Positions 34,576 to 42,477 of a stretch of DNA of 64,000 bases are shown here, in pieces. Where the stretch lies: positions 124,001 through 188,000 of the forward strand of contig CAXXJI010000003.1 in the NCBI GenBank assembly GCA_963666035.2, written 5' to 3'. Within the stretch, counting starts at the first letter, position 1. Each line of letters starts with the position of its first letter. A model generated the notes under the pieces. It had not been told where the DNA came from. It was given only the letters and a program-made list of their open reading frames with translations, and did no database searches. The position numbers were made by a program, and so were the translations under genes. Source of the DNA: CALMFG01 sp963666035 (GTDB lineage: Bacteria; Bacillota; Clostridia; Christensenellales; CALMFG01).

Positions 34576-35790
34576 CTATGTGTGCTCGACCTTGCCGGGG
34601 AGGTTAAACTGGCGCAGTTTAAATGCAACGCCGCTGGCGGCCAACGCAAAAGCCGGGATAATCAGCCAGAAAGCGAGCAGAGAGATATGCTCAATCAAAA
34701 TACCGGAAGCGTAGAGCGTGACCATACGCACGCCCGCTGAGACATTGTTCATCAGCGTGCTGACGCGTCCTCGGTGGCTGATGGGTGTGTGGTTGGTTTC
34801 ATAAGCGATGTAATTGACCACCCACATGGCTTCGCCGCAGGACCAGATAAAAGCCGCCAGATAGAACAGCCAAGTGGCATGGATAAATCCGTACATGGCA
34901 CAGCCGAGCGCCATGGCAAAACCGCTTAATATCAGACCGATGCTGGAATCGCGGTGCTCCATCAAGCGCGTGATAAAGGGCGTGATGACTGTGACGGTTA
35001 CACCATTGATGGTCATCATTACAGCAAAGACGATGGGGCCGGAGACAACGCCTTTTACGATGTCGGTGGTGGCGGGCAAACCGAAGTTGAACTGACAAAA
35101 CGGCACAGTAAACAGAGCCGAGAAGATCATAAGAAACATCAGCTCGGGCTTTTGGCACAGCACGCGGAAGGCACTGCCGTCCATCTTGCGCTCTCCCGCT
35201 ACATCATGCGTGTCAATCTGATGCTGAGACGGTTTAGTCTCCTTGACAAACAGTAAGATGAGAAGTGCAAACAGCATGGTGGTCAGACCGTCGCCGAGAT
35301 ATAGGATGTTGACATTGATGGTATATAGATACGCGCCGACGGCAGGCCCAAACGAGAACCCGACATTGAGCATAATATACCAAAGCGACAGTGCTTCTTT
35401 GCGCTGATCCTGCGTGGTGAGATCCACCAGCATCACGCGCGCCGCTGGACGGCTGATACCCGAAAAAACGTTGGCGACAATAACGAAAGCCACAAACATA
35501 TATTTGCCGGAAAAAGGCAGAAGCGCAAACATCAGCCCGGACAAAAACATGAAGATGATAAAAGTCCGTCTGCGTCCCCAGCGATCCACTAATTGACCCG
35601 AAATCAGCTGGCCAAGCATGGTGGCCACCACAAACGAGGACAGAATGGCTGAAGACTGGGCATAGGTAAACCCATAATCCGACGCCAGGAAAACGAACAG
35701 CGGATAAACATAGGAACCCAGATTGGTTAGAAAAATGCCAAGGCAGAGGATATGGACGTCTCTTGGCAGGTTAAGGTACTTCTTTAGCAT
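34576..35790 (-). CDS. MFS transporter
   Basis: A 404-residue, 12-helix major facilitator ('QLISGQLVDRWGRRRTFIIF' carries the loop 2-3 G-x-x-x-D-R-x-G-R-R motif). It most resembles the multidrug-resistance MFS (MdtH-like) group; substrate unknown. The ATG at 35790 has AGGAGAGG five bases upstream; an in-frame ATG at 35811 lies before that site. It has its own promoter and shares a terminator with the PQ-loop gene. Confidence 0.85.
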   Translation of the reverse strand: MLKKYLNLPRDVHILCLGIFLTNLGSYVYPLFVFLASDYGFTYAQSSAILSSFVVATMLGQLISGQLVDRWGRRRTFIIFMFLSGLMFALLPFSGKYMFVAFVIVANVFSGISRPAARVMLVDLTTQDQRKEALSLWYIMLNVGFSFGPAVGAYLYTINVNILYLGDGLTTMLFALLILLFVKETKPSQHQIDTHDVAGERKMDGSAFRVLCQKPELMFLMIFSALFTVPFCQFNFGLPATTDIVKGVVSGPIVFAVMMTINGVTVTVITPFITRLMEHRDSSIGLILSGFAMALGCAMYGFIHATWLFYLAAFIWSCGEAMWVVNYIAYETNHTPISHRGRVSTLMNNVSAGVRMVTLYASGILIEHISLLAFWLIIPAFALAASGVAFKLRQFNLPGKVEHT

Positions 35791-35835
35791 TTCAGCCTCT
35801 CCTCTCTTCATTTTGGATTAATGTATAGTTTTGCC

Positions 35836-35864
35836 ATTATAACAGGAAGCGCACCGCCAGACAA
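35836..35864 (-). promoter_or_regulatory. Promoter of the MFS gene
   Basis: Leftward -35 TTGTCT (35864-35859), 17-base spacer, -10 TATAAT (35841-35836), about 45 bases before the start codon. Confidence 0.65.
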
Positions 35865-35914
35865 GTTACAATATCTTTAAATCTCATTAAAAAAATATTG
35901 CGGCAATGAAAGTC

Positions 35915-35943
35915 TTGACCGAAGCGGCAAACGTAGGTATAAT
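35915..35943 (+). promoter_or_regulatory. Promoter of tRNA-Ala
   Basis: -35 TTGACC (35915-35920), exactly 17-base spacer, -10 TATAAT (35938-35943), 14 bases before the mature tRNA 5' end. Confidence 0.8.
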
Positions 35944-35957
35944 ATCAAAAGTGACAC

Positions 35958-36034
35958 GGGGGATTAGCTCAGTTGGCTAGAGTGCTTGACTGGCAGTCAA
36001 GAGGTCACCGGTTCGAATCCGGTATTCTCCACCA
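35958..36034 (+). tRNA. tRNA-Ala (GGC anticodon)
   Basis: All arms fold: acceptor GGGGGAT / ATTCTCC, D arm GCTC / GAGT, anticodon stem CTTGA / TCAAG with loop CTGGCAG, T arm ACCGG-TTCGAAT-CCGGT, discriminator A and an encoded CCA (36032-36034). The anticodon GGC reads GCC, and the acceptor carries the G3-U70 pair that is the main identity element of alanine tRNAs, so the isotype is secure. Confidence 0.97.
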
Positions 36035-36053
36035 CCAGCTCGAAACTGGAGAC

Positions 36054-36097
36054 AAAGACGCGCATTGATACAGTTGTGCGTCTTTTTATTTTTTTAC
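36054..36097 (+). terminator. Terminator of the tRNA gene
   Basis: Stem AAAGACGCGCA / TGTGCGTCTTT (one G-T pair) with a ten-base loop, followed by TTATTTTTTT. Confidence 0.85.
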
Positions 36098-36170
36098 GAA
36101 AAAGCTGAGTTCGAATTGTGTTTGACTACTATATTGTAAAATGGGCTCTGTTTTTAAGGCTTTTTTAATT

Positions 36171-36203
36171 TTTGTGTAATTTCGCGCACTCCTATTACAC
36201 AAA
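36171..36203. repeat. Perfect inverted repeat of unknown role
   Basis: TTTGTGTAAT and ATTACACAAA, ten perfect pairs separated by 13 bases, in the gap between the tRNA terminator and the dioxygenase stop codon. It could end the leftward dioxygenase transcript, but no T run follows on that strand. Confidence 0.5.
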
Positions 36204-36285
36204 TTTAATTAATCAATATGGCAGAGACAAGGAAATAAACAAGACTGTTAAATTAACATCCTTGAGATGTTTATTCCTGTGCAGA

Positions 36286-37050
36286 TTATGGCCGAAAAAT
36301 ATATCCGGTCATCGACATATAACCCATCATCACCGATTCGTTAAAGATTTCCACCTCATCGTCCTTGCTGGCGGCACCGAGCGCGTATAAAAGCGGGTCG
36401 AAGTGGTCGGTTGTGGGGACGGAAAGCCTTGCAGGCTCGCCCAAATCGCGATAATTGATGATCGCGTCAAAGTTCTTGTTTAAGATACTGTCCCGAATAT
36501 ATGCATCAAATTTGACACAATCAGGATGTCCGGAATTCATATCAAAGCGTACCATGCGAAGATTATGCACGATGTTTCCACTGGCGATGATCAGCACATC
36601 CTCATCTCGGAAGGAAGAAAGCGCCTGTCCGATCTTGAATTTTACATCGGGCTCAAGATCGCGGTTGACGCTGAGCTGTACAACGGGGATGGTTTTGTCC
36701 GGGTACATATGATTTAAAACTGACCATGCGCCATGGTCCAGACCCCAATCGTTATTGACGGATACATCGTCACCAAGTGCAGTTAACACTTTTTTGGTTA
36801 AGGCGCTATCGCCTTTCACCTGATAGCCGACTTGATAGAGCGCTTCGGGGAAACCGTACATGTCATTAATAATTCTTGGACTTTCGGCATCCTGTACAAA
36901 CGTCCCGTGCGTGAACCAATGCGCGGAGATCATCAGAATGCTTTTTGGCCGGATACTGCGTCCGAGTGCATTCCAAGAGCGGGTATAGACATTATCTTCA
37001 ATAGCGTTCATAGGGGAACCGTGCCCCACAAAAATCACAGGCAGTCTCAC
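36286..37050 (-). CDS. LigB-family extradiol dioxygenase (4,5-DOPA dioxygenase-like, YgiD type)
   Basis: A class III extradiol dioxygenase of 254 residues. Metal-binding histidines fit 'VIFVGHGSPMNAI' and 'ISAHWF', with 'DHGAWSVLNHMYP' and 'SGNIVHNLR' as later conserved blocks, and 'TTDHFDPLLYALGAA' near the end. E. coli YgiD shows DOPA-cleaving activity in vitro; the natural substrate is unknown, and an oxygen-using enzyme is notable in a probable anaerobe. Start is GTG at 37050, eight bases after AAGGAG. Divergent from a TetR gene, with matching half-sites in the shared region. Confidence 0.87.
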   Translation of the reverse strand: MRLPVIFVGHGSPMNAIEDNVYTRSWNALGRSIRPKSILMISAHWFTHGTFVQDAESPRIINDMYGFPEALYQVGYQVKGDSALTKKVLTALGDDVSVNNDWGLDHGAWSVLNHMYPDKTIPVVQLSVNRDLEPDVKFKIGQALSSFRDEDVLIIASGNIVHNLRMVRFDMNSGHPDCVKFDAYIRDSILNKNFDAIINYRDLGEPARLSVPTTDHFDPLLYALGAASKDDEVEIFNESVMMGYMSMTGYIFRP

Positions 37051-37086
37051 AAAAATCACTCCTTATAGACACAACTTGGTAGAGTT

Positions 37087-37115
37087 ATCATATCAAAAAT
37101 AAATCAATAAAACAA
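37087..37115 (-). promoter_or_regulatory. Promoter of the dioxygenase gene
   Basis: Leftward -35 TTGTTT (37115-37110), 17-base spacer, -10 TATGAT (37092-37087). A TTGGTAG half-site (37076-37082) lies just downstream, matching the TetR operator. Confidence 0.6.
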
Positions 37116-37167
37116 CTTGTCCAAATTCACATTTGAGGGCTTTAAGCCTACCAAAATGCGACGCCGC

Positions 37168-37197
37168 TTGTATTAATCTGCCACGGAATGATACAAT
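37168..37197 (+). promoter_or_regulatory. Promoter of the tetR-AKR operon
   Basis: -35 TTGTAT (37168-37173), 18-base spacer, -10 TACAAT (37192-37197). The operator begins three bases after the -10 and covers the expected transcription start. Confidence 0.6.
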
Positions 37198-37199
37198 TT

Positions 37200-37221
37200 A
37201 CCTACCAAACGTTAGGTAGGT
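37200..37221. promoter_or_regulatory. Candidate TetR operator
   Basis: A 22-base dyad ACCTACC-N8-GGTAGGT with a palindromic AACGTT core; only one pair is mismatched. It spans the likely transcription start and touches the ATG of the tetR gene. Further half-sites: CCTACCAAA at 37147-37155 and TTGGTAG at 37076-37082. Confidence 0.72.
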
Positions 37222-37833
37222 ATGAATATGACATATTCAAATAGTCAAAAACGAATCATGGAAGCCGCCAAGGCAATCTATGTGGAAAAAGGGTATGAGG
37301 GGACATCGATGAATGCCATTGCACTAAAAATCGGCATTCGGAAGCCTTCTTTATACGCGCATTTTTCGAGTAAAGAAATGCTGTTTAAAGCGATATTTAC
37401 TGAAATTATGCAGGACCATTTGCGAATTTTGAATGAGATGTTGGAAATGTTAAAGGGTCAATCGGTGAAAGCCGATCTATATCATTTAATTGAAAAATAT
37501 ACGGCATACTGCAGTGTATCCAAAGACATGGATGTATGGACCAGAAGCTACTATTTTCCACCGGCATCGTTAAAAGAATGGCTGCAAAACCGAACACACA
37601 GCATTGAGATGATAATACGAAAAAAAATGGTACAGCTTATTAAAAAAGGGCAGCAAGAAGGTTTGATTCAAGAATTTCATCCTGTGCAAGTCATGAATGT
37701 TTTTTATCATTTTATGCTGGGTTATGTGCTGTCCTATACCGAATATGAGTTTAAAACCATCGAAAGCGAAATTCATTTTGGGTTTGAACGGATTTGGAAG
37801 AGCATTGCGGTCACCGAAGAAAGGGAGGATTGA
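37222..37833 (+). CDS. TetR/AcrR-family transcriptional regulator
   Basis: A 203-residue repressor with the N-terminal HTH 'RIMEAAKAIYVEKGYEGTSMNAIALKIGIRKPSLYAHFSSKEMLFKAIF', followed by an all-helical ligand domain. Either the ATG at 37222 or 37228 could be used; AGG-TAGG is better spaced for the second. A near-perfect palindrome covers the promoter start, so autorepression is likely, with the AKR gene three bases downstream and perhaps the divergent dioxygenase also under control. Confidence 0.9.
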   Translation: MNMTYSNSQKRIMEAAKAIYVEKGYEGTSMNAIALKIGIRKPSLYAHFSSKEMLFKAIFTEIMQDHLRILNEMLEMLKGQSVKADLYHLIEKYTAYCSVSKDMDVWTRSYYFPPASLKEWLQNRTHSIEMIIRKKMVQLIKKGQQEGLIQEFHPVQVMNVFYHFMLGYVLSYTEYEFKTIESEIHFGFERIWKSIAVTEERED

Positions 37834-37836
37834 ATC

Positions 37837-38820
37837 ATGGATAAATTAAGAATATTAGCAGAGAAAAAGGGCATTAAACTCAGTCAAATCGGGTTTGGGT
37901 GCTGGGCTATCGGCGGGGAGTTTTATCTGGACGGGAAATATGACGGATGGGGAGATATCAACGACGAAGAATCCATTCGTGCGATACACTGGGGCCACGA
38001 TATGGGGGTCAATTTCTTTGATACGGCTGATGTTTACGGGACTGGTCACAGCGAGGTTGTTTTAGGCAAGGCAGTGAAACACTTTCGGGATGATGTGATG
38101 ATCGCGACCAAATTCGGATATCAATATGACGAGAAGACAAAGGCAATTGACGGAGTATCGGTTGAACCGAAATATATAGAAAACGCATTGAAAGCGTCAT
38201 TAAAACGGCTGGGGACCGATTATATTGACGTATACCAGCTGCATGTCGGCGTGATTGAGCCGGAAAAGGCGGCTCCGATGGTGGATAAGCTGGAGCAGTT
38301 GGTGAAAGCAGGTTTGATTCTCGGCTACGGATGGAGTACACATGACGAAACCATGGCGGCGATGATCGCATCCGAAGAGAATGCGGTCGCGGTTCAGCAC
38401 AGCATGAATCTTTTTGGCGGCAACTCAAAGATACTGGAACTTGCGGAAGAAAACAGCCTTGCCAGTCTGAACAACAGCCCGCTTGCCATGGGCTTGCTGT
38501 CTGGAAAATATACAGCCGGAACGAAAATCTCAGGTTCGGATGTGCGAAATGCAGGGCACGAATGGGTGCAGTATTTTGAAAATGGTGTGCCGAAGGAAGT
38601 ATTTCTTAAGAAACTGGAAGCGGTCAGGGAGATATTGACGGCGCAGGGAAGGACCTTGGTCCAAGGCGCTTTAAGCTATTTAAATACGATCAGTGAGAAC
38701 AATCTGCCGATACCGGGATTTAAAAACATCAATCAGGCGGTGGAGAACGCCGGAACCATTCACGCGGTATCGGTTTCACAAGGCCAGGTAAAGGAGATAT
38801 CGCGTATTCTCGGTATATAG
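37837..38820 (+). CDS. Aldo/keto reductase
   Basis: A 327-residue reductase of the YhdN/AKR11-like group. The catalytic residues are in 'FFDTADVYGTGHSE' (Asp and Tyr), 'IATKFGY' (Lys) and 'YQLHVG' (His), and the C-terminal half has 'NNSPLAMGLLSGKY' and 'PIPGFKNINQAVENA' for coenzyme binding. Substrate unknown. It starts three bases after tetR with GGAGG upstream, so the regulator probably senses a compound (or its product) handled by this enzyme. Confidence 0.9.
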   Translation: MDKLRILAEKKGIKLSQIGFGCWAIGGEFYLDGKYDGWGDINDEESIRAIHWGHDMGVNFFDTADVYGTGHSEVVLGKAVKHFRDDVMIATKFGYQYDEKTKAIDGVSVEPKYIENALKASLKRLGTDYIDVYQLHVGVIEPEKAAPMVDKLEQLVKAGLILGYGWSTHDETMAAMIASEENAVAVQHSMNLFGGNSKILELAEENSLASLNNSPLAMGLLSGKYTAGTKISGSDVRNAGHEWVQYFENGVPKEVFLKKLEAVREILTAQGRTLVQGALSYLNTISENNLPIPGFKNINQAVENAGTIHAVSVSQGQVKEISRILGI

Positions 38821-38823
38821 TGA

Positions 38824-38851
38824 TAAAGCCCTCTTCAAGGGGGCTTTATTT
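38824..38851. terminator. Bidirectional terminator
   Basis: Stem AAAGCCCTC... / ...GGGGCTTT with a short loop, between the rightward AKR and the leftward anchored-protein gene. Confidence 0.75.
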
Positions 38852-38862
38852 AAATGCTTTGT

Positions 38863-39561
38863 TTATTCTTCCACCACCGGAGAGGCAAAGAATAAGATGC
38901 CAAATTCCGGATCATTGACGAATTCATATGACGTGCCGTCTCGCACCAGTGCGGCTGCATCGGGGAAAGCATCGCCCAAAAGGCCGAGATCGCTGATCAC
39001 TGCGCCGCTTTGGCTGGGCGCGTATTCGGGATGCAAAGATGCGACAAACAGCGCCATACTGAGGAGTATTTCAGCGCTCGATTCTTCTGCGCCGTCGCCG
39101 AAGCCGCCCAGCATCAGTGTATAGGTTTCGCTATTTTGGTTCAGTCGTCCCATATAGAAGACATACTCGCTCTGGTTGATGGTAAACTGACCGGGATCCC
39201 GCACGACGTCTTTGTACAAGAGCGCCGGCAAGCCCACGCTGGTGTTAAGTCCGCTGATCGTGCCGACCCATTCCTCTACATCAAAACCGAATACCGGAAG
39301 GGCTTCAATCGCCTCGGCGGATCGCTCCGGGTTGATTAACGTAATCGCGGCAGATTCTGGCGCCGGAGCAACGGAAGATGTCATCAACTCATCTGGCGCG
39401 TTTGTGGGCAGTTCGGTCATCAGTGCCATCTCGGCTTCCATGCTATCCGCGGGTTTTTCATACAGCAAAAATACGCCGCCAGCCGCGGCTATAATTACCA
39501 AAACGGCTGCGCCCCAGAACCACCATTTATTTAAAAAACGTTTTTTCTCCTTGTTTTCCAT
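38863..39561 (-). CDS. Membrane-anchored extracellular protein of unknown function
   Basis: I do not recognise this 232-residue protein. It begins with a basic cytoplasmic stretch, one helix ('WWFWGAAVLVIIAAAGGVFLL'), an acidic/Pro linker to about residue 70, then a folded domain with two repeating features: a segment ending in 'GDGAEESSAEILLSMALF' and a C-terminal strand pair 'EFVNDPEFGILFF'. No cysteines or catalytic motifs. Possibly a sensor or envelope-stress protein; this is not supported beyond topology. Confidence 0.7.
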   Translation of the reverse strand: MENKEKKRFLNKWWFWGAAVLVIIAAAGGVFLLYEKPADSMEAEMALMTELPTNAPDELMTSSVAPAPESAAITLINPERSAEAIEALPVFGFDVEEWVGTISGLNTSVGLPALLYKDVVRDPGQFTINQSEYVFYMGRLNQNSETYTLMLGGFGDGAEESSAEILLSMALFVASLHPEYAPSQSGAVISDLGLLGDAFPDAAALVRDGTSYEFVNDPEFGILFFASPVVEE

Positions 39562-39684
39562 GTTTTCACCGTCCTAAAGTTTGGTAATTTATAGGTTACT
39601 CTGTTTTGGATTGGGTTTCAAGGCATGAAAAACAAATATTCTGTGAAAGAACTGTGATGGCTTTGAGGTGACAAAACGGGATCA

Positions 39685-40125
39685 TTATGGTTTACAAACC
39701 TTACATGGACGATACCCGAGTGCGATGGCTTTGCTTTTCAGGATGGGGATTTTACTGGAATGCAGATATCGGCAGGACCCGCGGTGGTAACATTCGCCTG
39801 TTTTTGTGATGTAAACGATTACATCATCTGTCCCGTCAGCCAAAGCAGGTTCATTTTCGGGAACGGTTCTTTGTATGGCGGGAGTTGGTGTGGGCGGAGG
39901 CGATGGCGTCAACAGCAGGAGCAGCGTTGGTGCGGGTTTGGCACTGAAAAGGAAATCATCAGGCACGGAGGTCGGCGCGGGATAATCGACTGTCATAGCC
40001 ACTGTACTTTCAATGCTGGAAGAAGTATCGTATTCTGAATAGGCCGGATTGCTGGAGCATCCGAAAAGCAGCAGCAGGATAAGAATAATGGGCAAGTAAA
40101 ACTTTAGATGAGATGATTTTCGCAT
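39685..40125 (-). CDS. Lipoprotein with C-terminal CxxC-type metal-binding module
   Basis: A 146-residue lipoprotein: signal peptide with lipobox 'LLFGC', a long Pro/Thr-rich linker, and a C-terminal module 'VYITKTGECYHRGSCRYLHSSK ... YRPCKVCKP'. This Ada-like zinc module (C, H, C, C-x-x-C) often ends secreted nucleases and competence proteins, but here it stands alone on a tether. The ATG at 40125 has GAGGTG seven bases upstream. The separated module could bind DNA or metal outside the cell. Confidence 0.78.
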   Translation of the reverse strand: MRKSSHLKFYLPIILILLLLFGCSSNPAYSEYDTSSSIESTVAMTVDYPAPTSVPDDFLFSAKPAPTLLLLLTPSPPPTPTPAIQRTVPENEPALADGTDDVIVYITKTGECYHRGSCRYLHSSKIPILKSKAIALGYRPCKVCKP

Positions 40126-40325
40126 ATTAAACACCTCATGGACTTGAGATATATTGATTATATTAAGCATAAAGAAAGACGGCAATGGGTGATGGCGATA
40201 TTTCCCATTTACTTAGTGATAATGGGTGGCAAAACATGTGTTTCATCCAAAAACGGGGCGAATACAAGCCGATTTTTTTATGATATGATGAAGATACGTT
40301 TAAATCTAAAAAAGAAGGATAAATC

Positions 40326-41138
40326 ATGGATAAGATTTCATTGACAAAGGAAAAAGAAACCCTACTCATTCCCCTGTATGGCAAAGCGATGGATTTTGAT
40401 CAAAAGAAAAGTTTGCTCGGTGACAAGAAAGCATTTGAGATCGTATCCAACATCGATTATGATTTCTCCCGGCTGAATATTCAGAAAAAAACCAATACGA
40501 TGATGTGCATGCGGGCGGGCATGCTGGACGAAGTCACCGAACAAAAGCTGGAAAGAGGCGGGAAAACGCTGGTACTTCATCTGGGGTGCGGACTGGACAG
40601 CCGCTTCTTTCGCGCAGGAGAAAAGGCCGCCGCGTGGTATGATGTGGATTTCCCCGAAGTCATCGCTATCCGAAAAAATTTCTTCCCCGAAAGCAAAACC
40701 TATCATATGATCGGCTCCTCGGTGACCGAAGCCGGATGGATTGAGCGCATCCCGAACAGCGGCTTTGACAGCGTGCTGGTGCTGGCTGAGGGTCTGATGA
40801 TGTACTTAAACGAAGCAGCAGTAAAAACGCTGATCAGCCGCTTAAAAGCGCGTTTTAAGTCGTTTGATCTGGTGATGGACGTTTATAACACCATGGCGGC
40901 CAAGGGCGCGGTGAACCACCCGTCGCTGAAAAAGACCGGCGTTAAAGAATTCTGGGGATTTGATGACCCAAAAACCTTGGAGAGATGGGGATTGGGGATG
41001 ACTCACGTTGAAACCCTGCATTTCGCCGAATATCATCTGGAACGCCTACCGGCTTTTGACCGGTTGATGTACCAGTTGGTCAGCCGAATTAAGGTGGCCA
41101 GAAATGCGCATCGGGTGGAGGTGAATAGGGTTGAGTAA
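40326..41138 (+). CDS. TcmP/LCM-family SAM-dependent O-methyltransferase
   Basis: A 270-residue methyltransferase of the leucine carboxyl methyltransferase/TcmP family. SAM motif I is 'LVLHLGCGLDSR', the acidic motif II is 'WYDVDFPEVIAIR', and 'LVLAEGLMMYLNEAAVKTLI' is the family-specific later block. These enzymes methylate carboxyl or hydroxyl groups of small molecules, including polyketides. Substrate unknown. The final eight bases overlap a TTG-started lipoprotein gene of clearly different base composition. Confidence 0.88.
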   Translation: MDKISLTKEKETLLIPLYGKAMDFDQKKSLLGDKKAFEIVSNIDYDFSRLNIQKKTNTMMCMRAGMLDEVTEQKLERGGKTLVLHLGCGLDSRFFRAGEKAAAWYDVDFPEVIAIRKNFFPESKTYHMIGSSVTEAGWIERIPNSGFDSVLVLAEGLMMYLNEAAVKTLISRLKARFKSFDLVMDVYNTMAAKGAVNHPSLKKTGVKEFWGFDDPKTLERWGLGMTHVETLHFAEYHLERLPAFDRLMYQLVSRIKVARNAHRVEVNRVE

Positions 41139-42099
41139 GGGCATCTATCTAATATTTCCTCTGGCGTTGCTTCTGAGTGCATGCTTTTTTATTGAATATG
41201 GTAGAAGCATAAATGTTGAGAGTATGAATATTCAAGAGAATATTGTTATGGAAACAAGATCAGTATCTGAAAACGATGCTTTGTTTAAAACACAGGTAGA
41301 AAGACAACAAGGGATATACCTGTTATTTGATAATGGACAAGGACCATATTTGCCGGATTTAAAAAACTCACATAACAGTGAACATGTTGAATACAGATAT
41401 ATGGCGATTAGAGATGACCGCGGTATTTTTTTGCGAGACAAAGAAGCATATGAAACTATCATTGATCAGTTTTATGTTAAAAATGGGCCTAGATACATTC
41501 AGGAAAAAGATACAAAAAAAACGTGGTGTAATTTTTTTATGGCTGATGTATTGGGAGCATGTGGATTAGTGATGTTCCAAGAGTATTCATATTTTATCAG
41601 TGGTCCGCCATTTGATTCTTGGGGAGATTATTCAGATTTCTGCTTGAATCACGATACAACAAAATTTAATGCAAATGCACTATATAATTATTTTCTTTCG
41701 GACGAAAACCAAAAACGTCATGGTGTTGTTCAAGTACCCTACAAAACGGCTCAAGCATTTGCAAATGCAGGTATTCCAACTTTTGGTCTATTATGGAGAG
41801 AAGGCCGAAGCGGGCATTGTATCATTGTTGCCCCTTTGAAAAAGATAGACGACAACGATAAACATACCGTGATAGCGATCGCGCAGGCATCAAGTGAGAA
41901 TGAATGTTATTCTTACAAAAAGATGAATGCAGCAAATTATTCGGGTTATGATTTTTATGTACATGTGAAAGATGAATATTTACCGTTCAAATTACTTTAT
42001 TTAATTAAAGATGATATGGATGAAGTTAAGGAAATAAATGAAGAAAACATGTATCTTAAAGAGCAATATGAGTTTTTTGAATATTGGTTTTTTGAATAA
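41131..42099 (+). CDS. Lipoprotein with possible NlpC/CHAP-like cysteine peptidase fold
   Basis: A 322-residue protein starting with TTG, nine bases after a strong GGAGG. It has a lipobox ending 'LLLSAC' (Cys18), then a domain where 'TWCNFFMADVLGACG' (Cys133) and 'GRSGHCIIVAP' (His229) match the C-N-x-F-x-x-D and G-H-x-x-x-V pattern of CHAP/NlpC-like peptidoglycan peptidases. The central region has several aromatic motifs. The gene is strikingly A/T-rich next to its G/C-richer neighbours, which suggests recent transfer. The peptidase call is tentative. Confidence 0.7.
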   Translation: MSKGIYLIFPLALLLSACFFIEYGRSINVESMNIQENIVMETRSVSENDALFKTQVERQQGIYLLFDNGQGPYLPDLKNSHNSEHVEYRYMAIRDDRGIFLRDKEAYETIIDQFYVKNGPRYIQEKDTKKTWCNFFMADVLGACGLVMFQEYSYFISGPPFDSWGDYSDFCLNHDTTKFNANALYNYFLSDENQKRHGVVQVPYKTAQAFANAGIPTFGLLWREGRSGHCIIVAPLKKIDDNDKHTVIAIAQASSENECYSYKKMNAANYSGYDFYVHVKDEYLPFKLLYLIKDDMDEVKEINEENMYLKEQYEFFEYWFFE

Positions 42100-42188
42100 A
42101 CTATAGGGTAGTTTATTTGCAGATGAGAGCAATTCTATAGATTAAACAGCTTCTCCTCATACCTTTCCACAAAAAACCGCTTGCCCTT

Positions 42189-42335
42189 TTACACCACGGC
42201 ATGCCCCTCAGCTTCCAGATGCGCCTTTTGCGCCGCGATGCCGCCGGGGTCTTTTTCATGATGCGTTTTTCTCGCCGCGGCTTGCAACACGTATAAAAGA
42301 TATATTTTTATTTTCGCCCTTATTCTAACGTTTTT
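42189..42335 (-). pseudogene. Possible degraded gene end
   Basis: Inside the gap 42100-42477 a G/C-rich patch reads leftward as about 48 codons ending in TAA at 42189, with coding-like sequence only in the last 30 codons ('DPGGIAAQKAHLEAEGH'). There is no ATG and no ribosome site. The Q-x-x-x-L-E-A-E-G pattern recalls the C-terminus of MGMT/alkyltransferase-like proteins, but the match is too short to be sure. The rest of the gap is A/T-rich and carries only the nifX promoter. Confidence 0.3.
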
Positions 42336-42404
42336 TTAAGGATGAAACAATCAGCATTTTTTAAAAGGCCCTTACAAAGAAAGTATAAACAATTATCGCG
42401 GCAC

Positions 42405-42432
42405 TTGACAGGCGATGAAAGACGGATATAAT
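42405..42432 (+). promoter_or_regulatory. Promoter of the NifX-MinD/Fd operon
   Basis: Perfect -35 TTGACA (42405-42410) and perfect -10 TATAAT (42427-42432) with a 16-base spacer, 45 bases before the first gene. Confidence 0.8.
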
Positions 42433-42477
42433 AGATAATGACATATGTTCATAATAGAATACCATAAAGGAGCAGTT

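Noticed and set aside
35958..36285. tRNA as an integration site with an attached island
   Set aside because: No integrase, direct repeat of the tRNA end or foreign cargo follows; only a terminator and a short gap.
36172..36390. Rightward 72-codon frame after the tRNA
   Set aside because: Starts within an inverted repeat and runs into the antisense of the dioxygenase; no ribosome site.
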